Counted from the first letter of the stretch, positions 8,579-16,590 are shown. The stretch: 30,495 bases of DNA from JADJWR01 sp964610575 (GCA_964610575.1 CAZSYX010000036.1:1-30495); one strand, 5' to 3'. The notes: a model not told the origin generated them from the sequence alone. A program made the numbers and translations.

Positions 8579-10099
8579 ATGAAAGTTCGTGCGCAAATCG
8601 GCATGGTGCTGAATCTCGACAAGTGCATCGGCTGCCACACCTGTTCGGTCACCTGCAAGAACGTGTGGACCAACCGCACCGGGGTGGAGTACGCCTGGTT
8701 CAACAACGTCGAGACCAAGCCCGGCATCGGTTACCCGAAGGAGTGGGAGAACCAGGACAGGTGGAACGGCGGCTGGGTGCGCAAGCACAACGGCAAGCTG
8801 GCGCCGCGCCAGGGCGGCAAGGCGCGCATCCTGATGAACATCTTCGCCAACCCCAACCTGCCGGAGATCGACGACTACTACGAGCCGTTCGACTTCGACT
8901 ACGACCACCTGCAGAGCGCGCCCGAGATGACGGCGGCGCCGACCGCGCGGCCGCGCAGCCTGATCACCGGCGAGCGGATGGAAAAGATCGAGTGGGGGCC
9001 GAACTGGGAGGAGATCCTCGGCGGCGAGTTCTCCAAGCGCTCGAAGGACGCCAACTTCGCCGAGATGGAGAAGCAGGTCTACGGCGAGTTCGAGCAGACC
9101 TTCATGATGTACCTGCCGCGGCTGTGCGAACACTGCCTCAATCCCACCTGCGTCGCCTCGTGCCCGTCGGGCTCGATCTACAAGCGCGAGGAAGACGGCA
9201 TCGTGCTGATCGACCAGGACAAGTGCCGCGGCTGGCGGATGTGCGTCTCCGGCTGCCCGTACAAGAAGATCTACTACAACTGGTCCACCGGCAAGGCGGA
9301 GAAGTGCATCTTCTGCTATCCGCGCATCGAGGCCGGCCAGCCGACCGTGTGCTCGGAGACCTGCGTCGGGCGGATCCGCTACCTCGGCGTGCTGCTGTAC
9401 GACGCCGACCGCATCGAGGAAGCGGCGTCGGTCGAGCACAGCCGAAGCCTCTACGACGCGCAACTGCAGATCTTCCTCGACCCCAATGATCCGGCGGTGA
9501 TCGAGCAGGCGCGAGCCGACGGCGTGCCCGATGCGTGGCTGGCGGCGGCGCGCAACTCGCCCGTCTACAAGATGGCGGTCGACTGGCGGGTGGCCCTCCC
9601 CTTGCACCCCGAGTACCGCACGCTGCCGATGGTCTGGTACATCCCGCCGCTGTCGCCGGTGCAGGCGCGGGTCGAAGCCGGCGCAGTCGAGATGAAGGGC
9701 GAGATCCCCGACGTCTCCAGCCTGCGCATCCCGCTGAAGTACCTGTCGAACCTGCTCACCGCGGGCGACGAGGCGCCGGTGGCCCGCGCGCTGGAACGGA
9801 TGCTGGCGATGCGCGCCTTCATGCGCGGCCGCCATGTCGACGGGGTCGACCGGCCGGAGATCCTGCAGCAGGCCGGCATCACGCAGGCCGAGGTCGAGGA
9901 CATGTACAGGATCATGGCCATCGCCAACTACGAGGATCGCTTCGTCATCCCGACCACGCACCGCGAATACGCCGAGGACGCCTTCGACCTGCGCGGCTCC
10001 TGCGGTTTCTCGCTCGGCAACGCGGCCGACGAGAAGGCGGGCGTCAAGAGCCTGTTCGGCTCCAAGCGCAAGGTCATCAAGATCAAGGAGCAGGCGTGA
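8579..10099 (+). CDS. narH: Respiratory nitrate reductase beta subunit NarH
   Basis: 506-residue electron-transfer subunit carrying three [4Fe-4S] clusters and one [3Fe-4S] cluster between NarI haem and NarG. The first Cys group is C16-C19-C22-C26 (CIGCHTCSVTCK). CEHC with NPTCVASCP, then CRGWRMCVSGCPYKK and CIFC...CSETC complete the set. The tryptophan in CRGW replaces the fourth cysteine of the [3Fe-4S] cluster, as normal in NarH. The ATG at 8579 has a very strong GAGGAGG six nt upstream. The stop overlaps the narJ start by one base (TGATG). Length and motifs are standard. Confidence 0.98.
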   Translation: MKVRAQIGMVLNLDKCIGCHTCSVTCKNVWTNRTGVEYAWFNNVETKPGIGYPKEWENQDRWNGGWVRKHNGKLAPRQGGKARILMNIFANPNLPEIDDYYEPFDFDYDHLQSAPEMTAAPTARPRSLITGERMEKIEWGPNWEEILGGEFSKRSKDANFAEMEKQVYGEFEQTFMMYLPRLCEHCLNPTCVASCPSGSIYKREEDGIVLIDQDKCRGWRMCVSGCPYKKIYYNWSTGKAEKCIFCYPRIEAGQPTVCSETCVGRIRYLGVLLYDADRIEEAASVEHSRSLYDAQLQIFLDPNDPAVIEQARADGVPDAWLAAARNSPVYKMAVDWRVALPLHPEYRTLPMVWYIPPLSPVQARVEAGAVEMKGEIPDVSSLRIPLKYLSNLLTAGDEAPVARALERMLAMRAFMRGRHVDGVDRPEILQQAGITQAEVEDMYRIMAIANYEDRFVIPTTHREYAEDAFDLRGSCGFSLGNAADEKAGVKSLFGSKRKVIKIKEQA

Positions 10100-10788
10100 T
10101 GGCGACGAACGACACTCACGCCGCCCTTGCCCTTCGCGCGCTGGCGCGGCTGCTCGACTATCCGACCGAGCCCCTGTTCGGCCACCTCGAAGAACTCGCG
10201 GCCGCGCTTGCGTCGGCGCCGGTGAAGCCGGCGCGGCGCAGCGGCTTCGAGCCGCTGCTCGCCCGGCTGGGTTCGTTGGACCCGCTCGACGCGCAGGAGC
10301 GGTACATCGACACCTTCGACCGCGGCCGGCGCACCTCGCTGAACCTGTTCGAGCACGTGCACGGCGACTCGCGCGACCGCGGCCAGGCAATGGTCGACCT
10401 GCTTCAGATGTACCGCGCCGCCGGCATCGAACTGGACACCGACCAGTTGCCCGACTACCTGCCGGCCTTCCTCGAGTACCTGTCGGTGCTGCCGGCACGC
10501 GAAGCGCGCGAGCACCTCGCCGAGGTTACCCACCTGGTGCGTGCTGTTGGCGGCGTGCTCGCTTCGCGCCAGTCGGATTACGCCGGCGCCTTCGACCTGC
10601 TGCTGGCGCTGGCCGGCGAGCCGGCGCTCGGCGCCGATGAAACGGTCGAGGACGACACCTCCTACGCCGCCATCGATGCCGCCTGGCTCGATGCACCGGT
10701 CGACTTCATGGGCGCGAGCGCGCCGTGCTCGACCGTGCCGCGCCCGGCCGCCGAACAACCGATCCAGTTCCAGCGGAGAGTCTTATGA
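10099..10788 (+). CDS. narJ: Nitrate reductase maturation chaperone NarJ
   Basis: 229-residue all-helical chaperone of the TorD/NarJ family. It binds apo-NarG, assists molybdenum-cofactor and FS0 insertion, and holds back membrane docking until maturation; it is not part of the final enzyme. Recognised by the N-terminal LARLLDYPTEPLFGHLEEL, the motif RYIDTFDRGRRTSLNLFEHV, the following HGDSRDRGQAMVDLLQMY and LPDYLPAFLEYLS, all characteristic of NarJ. The C-terminus is Pro/Ala-rich and less conserved. AAGGAG precedes the ATG, which overlaps the narH stop by one base; narI overlaps its stop by four bases (ATGA), so narH-J-I are translationally coupled. Confidence 0.96.
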   Translation: MATNDTHAALALRALARLLDYPTEPLFGHLEELAAALASAPVKPARRSGFEPLLARLGSLDPLDAQERYIDTFDRGRRTSLNLFEHVHGDSRDRGQAMVDLLQMYRAAGIELDTDQLPDYLPAFLEYLSVLPAREAREHLAEVTHLVRAVGGVLASRQSDYAGAFDLLLALAGEPALGADETVEDDTSYAAIDAAWLDAPVDFMGASAPCSTVPRPAAEQPIQFQRRVL

Positions 10789-11471
10789 GCTCCTTGCACA
10801 CCCTCGCCTTTGGCGTCTATCCGTACGTCTGCCTGGCCGTCTTCCTGATCGGCAGCCTGATCCGCTTCGACCGCGAGCAGTACACGTGGAAGTCGGACTC
10901 CAGCCAGATGCTGCGCACCGGCCAGCTGCGGGTCGGCTCGAACCTGTTCCATATCGGCATCCTCGGCATCTTCTTCGGCCATCTGTTCGGCCTGCTGACA
11001 CCGATCCCGGTGTTTCACGCGCTCGGCATCGAGGCGCCGGCCAAGCAGATGCTGGCCATCGTCGCCGGCGGCGCGGCCGGCTTCGTGATGCTGGTCGGCC
11101 TGATCATCCTGATGCACCGCCGCTTCACCGAGCCGCGGATCAAGGTCACCACCACGACGATGGACTGGGTGGTGCTGTGGCTGCTGGCGGTGCAGCTGGC
11201 GCTCGGGCTGGTGTCGCTCGCCTTCTCGTGGCAGCACCGCGATGGCGGCGAGATGATCAAGCTGATGACCTGGGCGCAGCACATCGTCACGCTGCGCACC
11301 GATGCCGCCAGCTACATCGGCGACGTTGCGCCGATCTTCAAGCTGCACCTGGTGCTCGGCATGACGATCTTCCTCGTCTTCCCGTTCTCGCGGCTGGTGC
11401 ACATCTGGAGCGGATTCGCCGCCCTGACCTACCTCGGCCGCGCCTACCAGGTCGTTCGCGCGAGGCGCTGA
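10785..11471 (+). CDS. narI: Respiratory nitrate reductase gamma subunit NarI (cytochrome b)
   Basis: 228-residue membrane anchor with five predicted helices, which oxidises quinol and passes electrons through two b-type haems to NarH. The four haem-ligand histidines are H56 and H66 (FHIGILGIFFGHLFG) and H188 and H206 (FKLHLV...RLVHIWSG), close to the E. coli positions 56, 66, 187 and 205. The start ATG overlaps the narJ stop as ATGA. The parvulin gene follows after one base. Complete and ordinary. Confidence 0.97.
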   Translation: MSSLHTLAFGVYPYVCLAVFLIGSLIRFDREQYTWKSDSSQMLRTGQLRVGSNLFHIGILGIFFGHLFGLLTPIPVFHALGIEAPAKQMLAIVAGGAAGFVMLVGLIILMHRRFTEPRIKVTTTTMDWVVLWLLAVQLALGLVSLAFSWQHRDGGEMIKLMTWAQHIVTLRTDAASYIGDVAPIFKLHLVLGMTIFLVFPFSRLVHIWSGFAALTYLGRAYQVVRARR

Positions 11472-11472
11472 G

Positions 11473-12090
11473 ATGCAGGCGCAGGACATCCGCAACCGCC
11501 TGCTCGAGCGCGCCCGCGCACTCGGCCTCGAAGGCGACAGCGAGGAGCGGCTGGTCGACGAGCTGCTCGACCGCGAGGTGCAGCCGCCGCTGCCGACGGA
11601 GGACGACTGCCGCCGCTACTACGCCGCGCACCGCAGTCTGTTCCGCAGCGGCGACCTGGTCGAGGCCGACCACATCCTGTTCGCGGTGACCGAGCACACG
11701 CCGCTGGCCGCGATGCGAAGCCGCGCGCAGCAGGTGCTCGAACAAGTGCTCGCCGAGCCGGCCCGCTTCGCCGCGCTGGCAGCGGAGTGCTCGAACTGCC
11801 CGTCGGCGCAGGTCGGCGGCAATCTCGGCCAGCTGACGCGCAGCGAAGTGGCGCCCGAGTTCTGGCAGGCGGTCGCGCAGTTCCCCGGCACAGGGATCCT
11901 GCCGAATCTCGTCGAGAGCCGCTACGGCCTGCACGTGCTGCGGGTGTCGCGGCGGATCGACGGCCGCGAGCTGCCGTTCGAGGCGGTGCAGCCGCGGATC
12001 GCCGCCCGCCTGGCAGAGCGCAACCTGAGGCGGGCGCTGCGCGACTACGCGCACTCGCTGATGCACGCCAGCGAGGCGCACAGCCACTGA
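11473..12090 (+). CDS. Parvulin-type peptidyl-prolyl isomerase of the nar operon
   Basis: 205-residue protein with a helical N-terminal region (about 1-60) followed by a parvulin/PpiC domain (about 62-160), recognised by ADHILF, the SNCPSAQVGGNLGQLTRSEV motif, and YGLHVLRVSRR near the end of the domain. It resembles the NifM/PpiC-like isomerases. No Sec signal is visible, so it is probably cytoplasmic. The ATG lies one base after the narI stop, so it is the last cistron of narKGHJI. Similar genes are known at the end of nar operons in other betaproteobacteria. A role in folding nitrate reductase subunits is a reasonable inference but is not shown here. Confidence 0.88.
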   Translation: MQAQDIRNRLLERARALGLEGDSEERLVDELLDREVQPPLPTEDDCRRYYAAHRSLFRSGDLVEADHILFAVTEHTPLAAMRSRAQQVLEQVLAEPARFAALAAECSNCPSAQVGGNLGQLTRSEVAPEFWQAVAQFPGTGILPNLVESRYGLHVLRVSRRIDGRELPFEAVQPRIAARLAERNLRRALRDYAHSLMHASEAHSH

Positions 12091-12097
12091 GGCGGCC

Positions 12098-12400
12098 ATG
12101 CCCGACACCGAACTTCTCGCCAGGCTGGCGCGCTTCGAGAAGCAGTTCTTCCCGCGCTACGAGAAAACCTTCCGCCGGCTGGTCGAGGAGGGCCAGCAGC
12201 CCAAGACGCTGTTCATCGGCTGCTCGGACTCGCGCATCGTGCCGTTCGCGCTGATGGACTGCGGGCCCGGCGACCTGTTCATCGCCCGCAACGTCGGCAA
12301 CCTGATTCCGCCGTGGGACATGTCGGCGGGCTTCCACGGCACCGCCGCGGCGATCGAGGTCGACGCCATGCACTGGGCGCGCCTGGACCGCGCGCCCTGA
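12098..12400 (+). pseudogene. Truncated beta-carbonic anhydrase remnant
   Basis: 100-codon frame starting 8 nt after the parvulin stop. Residues 1 to about 87 match the N-terminal part of beta-class carbonic anhydrases: LARLARFEKQFFP, then GCSDSRIVP with zinc ligand C42 and the D44/R46 dyad, and ARNVGNLIPP followed by GFHGTAAAIE. The family continues for another 110 or so residues with the HxxC zinc pair. Here the similarity stops after AAIEV and is replaced by 12 unrelated residues and a stop. The missing part is not found in the other frames downstream, so this looks like a deletion rather than a frameshift. Zinc binding and hydratase activity should be lost. Confidence 0.8.
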
Positions 12401-12479
12401 CTCATGCCGCGCATTGCACACGACAAGCCCGGCAGGCAATGACCGCGGCGATCACCCTCAATCAGCCGGAGCCCAGATC

Positions 12480-15167
12480 ATGGCAATGACGGAGCAAGGC
12501 AAGCGCACTTCGGTCCTGACGATGAACACGTTGGCCTTCACGGTCAACTTCGCCATCTGGACCATGTTCTCCATCATCGGCATCAGGATCAAGGCAGAAC
12601 TCGGACTGAACGAAACCGAGTTTGGCCTGCTGGTGGCCACGCCGATCCTGACCGGCTCGCTGATTCGTCTGCCGCTGGGCATGCTTACCGATCGCTACGG
12701 CGGCCGCATCGTCTTCTTCATCCACATGTTGCTGGTCGCCATCCCGACCTATGGGCTGGCCTTCGCGACCCAGTACTGGCAGTACCTGGTGATCGGCCTG
12801 TTCGTCGGCCTCGCTGGCGGCAGTTTCGCGATCGGCATCGCCTATACCTCGGCATGGTTCCCGAAGGAAAAGCAGGGGACCGCGATGGGCATATTCGGGG
12901 TCGGCAATGCCGGCTCCGCCGTCACCAATCTCGCTGCGCCCCTGCTCGTGGTCGCCTTCGGCTGGCGGATGGTGCCGCAGGTGTATTCCATTGCCCTTCT
13001 GGTGATGGCCGTGATCTTCTGGTTCCTCACCTTCCCGGATCCGAAGCTCGAGGAGCGTAGAAGGAAGAACGTCTTCCCGACGATCGGGCAGCAACTGGCC
13101 CCGCTGACCGAAGCGCGCGTCTGGCGACTGGGCCTCGCCTACTATTTCGTCTTCGGCGGCTTTGTCGCACTGGCCCTGTGGCTGCCGAAGTACTACATCG
13201 GCGAATACGGCCTGGACCTGAAGACCGCGGCCTTCATCACCATGTTCTTCACACTGCCCTCGGGCTTGATCCGCGCGCTGGGCGGTTTCGTCTCCGATCG
13301 CTGGGGCGGGGACACGGTCACCTGGTGGGTCTTCTGGGTGTGCATCGTCTGCCTGTTCTTCCTCGCCTATCCGCCGACGACGCTGATCATTCACGGCATC
13401 AAGGGCGACGTCAGCGTGAAGATCGGCGTCGGCGTGGTGCTGTTCACCGTGCTGGTGTTCATCGTCGGCATCGCGCAGGGCATCGGCAAGGCCAGCGTCT
13501 ACCGCAGCCTCGCCGATCACTACCCGGACAACATGGGCTCCGTCGGCGGCCTGGTGGGGGTCATCGGCGGGCTCGGCGGTTTCAGCCTGCCGATCGTGTT
13601 CGGCATCGCCGCCGACGCCACCAACGTGCGCAGCAGCAGCTTCATGCTGATGTACGCCATGCTCGCCGGCGTGATGATCTGGACCTGGGCGGCGGAACGC
13701 AGCGAACGCCAGGCCATCCTCGAGAAAGACACCAAGCTGCGCGATCAACTGGTCGCGGGACGCCTGCTCGATCCGCGGGTCGCCGGCAGTCGCTGGCTGG
13801 TCGGCTGGCGGCCCGACGACGAGGACTTCTGGCGCGCGAGCGGCCGGCGCATCGCACTGCGCAACCTGGTCTTTTCGATGCCGGCCCTGTTCCTGGCCTT
13901 CGCCGTGTGGATGGTCTGGAGCGTGGTGGTCATCGAACTGCCGAAGATCGGCTTCAAGTTCTCGACGAGCGAACTGTTCTGGCTCGCCGCCTTACCGGGG
14001 CTCTCGGGCGCCGGTTTGAGGCTCGCTTATTCGTTCGTGGTGCCGATCTTCGGTGGCAGAAACTTCACCGTGTTCAGCACCGCCTCGTTGCTGCTGCCGG
14101 CGCTGTGGATGGCCCTCGCGGTGCAGGACCCGAGCACCAACTACGCGGTGTTCGTGGCCATTGCGCTGCTGTGCGGCCTCGGCGGCGGCAATTTTTCAGC
14201 CAGCATGGCCAATATCAGCTTCTTCTTCCCGAAGCGGATGCAGGGCACGGCGCTGGGGTGGAATGCCGGTGCGGGCAACCTGGGCGTCGGTGTCATGCAG
14301 GCGGTCGTGCCGTTGAGCATCTACGGCGGCGCCCTGGCGGTCATGGGCGGCGGACCGCAGACCTACAACGATCCCGCAGTGAGCCAGGTGTGGCTGCAGA
14401 ACGCCGGCTATATCTGGGTGCCGTTCATCCTGCTGGCGACGCTGGCCGCATGGTTCGGCATGGACAACATTCGCGGCGTCCGGGCGACGTTCCGGGAACA
14501 GGCGGTGATCTTCCGCCGCAAGCACGCCTGGATGCTCGGCTGGCTGTATGGCGGGACGTTCGGCTCCTTCATCGGCTTTGCGGCCGCCTTCCCGACACTG
14601 CTGGCGACTCAGTTCCCCGACTCGGGCCTGCTGAGGTACGCCTTCCTGGGGCCCTTGCTCGGCGCCCTGATCCGGCCGCTGGGAGGCTGGATTTCCGATC
14701 GCGTCGGCGGCGGCCGTGTGACCTTCTGGAACTTCCTCGTCATGTTCGTCGCGGCGCTTGCGGTGTTCGGGTTCCTGCCCGACAGCTCCGGTCCGGGCAA
14801 TGCCAGTGCGTTCTTCTGGGTCTTCGTGCTGCTCTTCCTCACCACCGGCATCGGCAACGGCTCGGTGTTCCGAATGGTGCCGAGTGTGTTCCTGACGCTG
14901 CATACGCAGCGGGTGAGGGGTCAGGGCGACGAGGCCATGGCGAAGGCAAAACGCGAGGGCGAGATCGAGGCGTCGGTCGCGCTCGGATTCACGGCAGCCA
15001 TCGCGGCGCTGGGGCTGTTCTTCATTCCCATGGCCGTGGGCGTCTCGCTGGCGACGACCGGCACTCCGCACGCCGCCTGGTACGTGTTCATCGCGTTCTA
15101 TCTGAGTTGCGTCCTCGGCACGTGGTGGTGGTACCGGCGCAAGGACGCCGAGATCTATTGCGAATAG
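12480..15167 (+). CDS. narK1K2: Fused NarK1-NarK2 nitrate/nitrite transporter
   Basis: 895-residue protein made of two complete major-facilitator domains. The first half (about 1-430) is NarK1-like, thought to act as nitrate/proton symporter: LIRLPLGMLTDRYGGR with its helix-2 arginine, and LIRALGGFVSDRWGG. The second half (from about 443, starting WRPDDEDFW) is NarK2-like, close to the E. coli nitrate/nitrite antiporter: GGGNFSASMANISFFFPKR, GLRLAYSF and GALIRPLGGWISDRVGG. About 24 helices in total. Such fusions are known from Paracoccus and other denitrifiers. The ATG at 12480 is chosen for CCGGAG 8 nt upstream; upstream codons to 12414 run through the carbonic-anhydrase scar. No good FNR box is seen just before it, so it may be read from the nar operon. 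Confidence 0.94.
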   Translation: MAMTEQGKRTSVLTMNTLAFTVNFAIWTMFSIIGIRIKAELGLNETEFGLLVATPILTGSLIRLPLGMLTDRYGGRIVFFIHMLLVAIPTYGLAFATQYWQYLVIGLFVGLAGGSFAIGIAYTSAWFPKEKQGTAMGIFGVGNAGSAVTNLAAPLLVVAFGWRMVPQVYSIALLVMAVIFWFLTFPDPKLEERRRKNVFPTIGQQLAPLTEARVWRLGLAYYFVFGGFVALALWLPKYYIGEYGLDLKTAAFITMFFTLPSGLIRALGGFVSDRWGGDTVTWWVFWVCIVCLFFLAYPPTTLIIHGIKGDVSVKIGVGVVLFTVLVFIVGIAQGIGKASVYRSLADHYPDNMGSVGGLVGVIGGLGGFSLPIVFGIAADATNVRSSSFMLMYAMLAGVMIWTWAAERSERQAILEKDTKLRDQLVAGRLLDPRVAGSRWLVGWRPDDEDFWRASGRRIALRNLVFSMPALFLAFAVWMVWSVVVIELPKIGFKFSTSELFWLAALPGLSGAGLRLAYSFVVPIFGGRNFTVFSTASLLLPALWMALAVQDPSTNYAVFVAIALLCGLGGGNFSASMANISFFFPKRMQGTALGWNAGAGNLGVGVMQAVVPLSIYGGALAVMGGGPQTYNDPAVSQVWLQNAGYIWVPFILLATLAAWFGMDNIRGVRATFREQAVIFRRKHAWMLGWLYGGTFGSFIGFAAAFPTLLATQFPDSGLLRYAFLGPLLGALIRPLGGWISDRVGGGRVTFWNFLVMFVAALAVFGFLPDSSGPGNASAFFWVFVLLFLTTGIGNGSVFRMVPSVFLTLHTQRVRGQGDEAMAKAKREGEIEASVALGFTAAIAALGLFFIPMAVGVSLATTGTPHAAWYVFIAFYLSCVLGTWWWYRRKDAEIYCE

Positions 15168-15254
15168 CGCGCAGGCCCCGAAGGCCGCTGCGGCGACTGC
15201 AGTGGCGCCGCCTGGGATCGACGCCACGCACTGGCTGCGGTTCTACGCCGCCCC

Positions 15255-15282
15255 CCCCGACCGCCCGGCCGGGCGGTGGGGG
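15255..15282. terminator. GC-rich palindrome between narK1K2 and the regulator gene
   Basis: A perfect 18-nt palindrome at 15260-15277 (ACCGCCCGGCCGGGCGGT) is extended by C-run/G-run pairing at 15255-15258 and 15279-15282 after one mismatch. It lies 88 nt after the narK1K2 stop and 51 nt before the downstream ATG. Without a T-tract it is not a classical terminator, but it would stall or structure the transcript. An operator for the regulator gene is the alternative. The rest of 15168-15332 shows nothing I can identify. Confidence 0.4.
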
Positions 15283-15332
15283 TGTTGCTGCATACTGCCC
15301 TCGGCCCGTTCATCCGCGTTCCCGGCAACAAC

Positions 15333-16043
15333 ATGACTGCCCCAGCACCGAGCGCCGAAGCCTTCATCGCCAACCTGCCGCTGTTCAAGGAATTGTCCGA
15401 AGAGCAGCGCGCGCGCATTGCCGCCGGCGCCCGCATGCTGCGAATTGCGCGCGGCGAGACGCTGTTCCGCCGCGGCGATCCGGCCGCCGGCACCTACATC
15501 GTCTGCTACGGCCGGGTGAAACTGTCGTTCGTCTCGCCGACCGGCGTCGAGAAGGTGATCGAGATCATCGAGCAGGGCCAGAGCTTCGGCGAGGCGGTGA
15601 TGTTCCTCGAGGTGCCGCACGTGGTCAGTGCGCAGACGCTCGCCGACAGCCTGCTGCTGCTGGTGCCGAAGGAAGCGGTGTTCGAGAACATCGACCGCGA
15701 CCCGGTGTTCGCGCGCCGCATGCTCGCCGGGCTGTCGCGGCGCCTGCACCAGCTGGTGGCCGACGTCGAGGCCTACTCGACGCGTTCGGGCACCGAGCGG
15801 CTGATCGGCTTCCTGCTGCGCGACTGCGTCGGCGCCAGCGCCGAGGAAGGTGCGCCGGAACCCCAGGGCAGCATCGACATCGAGCTACCCGTGGCCAAGG
15901 GCGTCATCGCCTCGCGGCTGAACCTCACCCAGGAGCACCTGTCGCGCATCCTGCACGATCTGTCCGCGCTCGGACTGATCGAGGTGCACGGTCGGCGCAT
16001 CCACGTGCGCGACGTCGAGCGGCTGCGCCGGCACGCGCGTTAG
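15333..16043 (+). CDS. DNR-like Crp/Fnr-family transcriptional regulator
   Basis: 236-residue regulator with a cyclic-nucleotide-binding-like sensor domain (about 10-125: LFRRGDPAAGTYIVCYGRVK and QSFGEAVMFLEVP), a long dimerisation helix (LSRRLHQLVADVEAYS) and a C-terminal winged helix. The recognition helix has E-x-x-S-R (LTQEHLSRIL), the residues by which FNR/DNR proteins read TTGAT half-sites. The N-terminal cysteine cluster of true FNR is absent. The pattern, including EAVMF and the IELPVAKGVIASRL segment, resembles Pseudomonas DNR, a haem-dependent nitric-oxide sensor. The start at 15333 gives the usual family N-terminus; an upstream in-frame codon at 15276 would lie in a palindrome. It may act on the TTGAT boxes found in this window; that is inference. 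Confidence 0.88.
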   Translation: MTAPAPSAEAFIANLPLFKELSEEQRARIAAGARMLRIARGETLFRRGDPAAGTYIVCYGRVKLSFVSPTGVEKVIEIIEQGQSFGEAVMFLEVPHVVSAQTLADSLLLLVPKEAVFENIDRDPVFARRMLAGLSRRLHQLVADVEAYSTRSGTERLIGFLLRDCVGASAEEGAPEPQGSIDIELPVAKGVIASRLNLTQEHLSRILHDLSALGLIEVHGRRIHVRDVERLRRHAR

Positions 16044-16267
16044 ATCTGTTCGGCGCTCCGCTCGCAGATGTCGACTTCGTAGGCGCCGTCGTCGCGCGCC
16101 ATCGTGAACCAGGCGTAGCCGTTGCGCTCGAGCACGTTATAGAGCGGCAGCGGCTCGCGGCCGACGATCAGCCGGATGCGCTCTCCCGGCTGCAGGCGGC
16201 ACAGCGCATCCATGACCTCCTCGAACGGCCGGGGCGGCTCCCAGTTGCGGGCATCGAGGACAATCAT
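16040..16267 (-). CDS. DUF2249-domain mini-protein
   Basis: 75-residue protein covering one DUF2249 domain: DARNWEPPRPFEEVMDAL, then LQPGERIRLIVGREPLPLY and a C-terminal region YAWFTMARDDGAYEVDICE. The fold is related to TusA/SirA-like small proteins, but this member has no N-terminal CPxP cysteine motif. GGAGAG lies about 7 nt before the ATG at 16267; the frame extends upstream to 16354 but without family similarity. Its stop overlaps the stop of the convergent regulator gene by four bases. DUF2249 genes often sit near hemerythrin and denitrification genes; the biochemical role is not established. Confidence 0.85.
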   Translation of the reverse strand: MIVLDARNWEPPRPFEEVMDALCRLQPGERIRLIVGREPLPLYNVLERNGYAWFTMARDDGAYEVDICERSAEQI

Positions 16268-16316
16268 CGGCAGCTCTCCAGCAGGTTGACCGGTGCGCTG
16301 CAGGCGCGCCTTTCCG

Positions 16317-16358
16317 TTGCGTGCCGCACCGGACCTCAGTGTCCCCTTCGGCACGCAA
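16317..16358. promoter_or_regulatory. 10-bp perfect inverted repeat upstream of the DUF2249 gene
   Basis: TTGCGTGCCG (16317-16326) and CGGCACGCAA (16349-16358) form a perfect 10-bp inverted repeat with a 22-nt spacer, 50 nt upstream of the DUF2249 start on the minus strand and in the interval shared with the divergent CxGC/flavoprotein pair. It may be an operator or an RNA stem in the DUF2249 leader. The rest of 16268-16590 holds only the FNR-like site listed separately; no further gene is evident. Confidence 0.5.
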
Positions 16359-16457
16359 GCGGGAAATGATTCGTGCTAAGTACATCCTGCCGGCCGGCCG
16401 GCGCTCGCGCCCATACCGACGCCGGTACCCCTTCCGCGCCTTCTCACTGCGCAGGAG

Positions 16458-16471
16458 TTGACGCGGCTCAA
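16458..16471 (+). promoter_or_regulatory. Degenerate FNR/DNR-like box upstream of the CxGC-flavoprotein pair
   Basis: TTGAC-GCGG-CTCAA agrees with TTGAT-N4-ATCAA at 8 of 10 positions. It lies 119 nt before the ATG at 16591 and 190 nt before the DUF2249 start on the other strand, so it could serve either side. Weaker than the other two boxes; accepted because of its intergenic position in a block with a DNR-like regulator. Confidence 0.45.
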
Positions 16472-16590
16472 GGTGACGGCCCGTCCTGCCCCCCAAACTG
16501 CGGCGGTTTCCACCGGTTCGTGGCGGCTTTGCCCTGCCCGCGCTGGCCTGTCCGGCAGCGCCTGCGCAAGCGGCGGGGCCCGACATCGAC

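Noticed and set aside
9217..9260. Missing cysteine in the third NarH cluster motif (CRGW)
   Set aside because: Tryptophan at this place is the normal NarH feature giving a [3Fe-4S] cluster; not a mutation.
12447..12460. Possible FNR box GCGAT-CACC-CTCAA before narK1K2
   Set aside because: Three mismatches out of ten, and centred only about 25 nt from the ATG, too close for an activator site.
13178..16369. 1063-codon plus-strand frame across narK1K2 and the regulator gene
   Set aside because: It spans two well-defined genes and an intergenic palindrome in another frame, is Arg-rich and lacks any recognisable motif.
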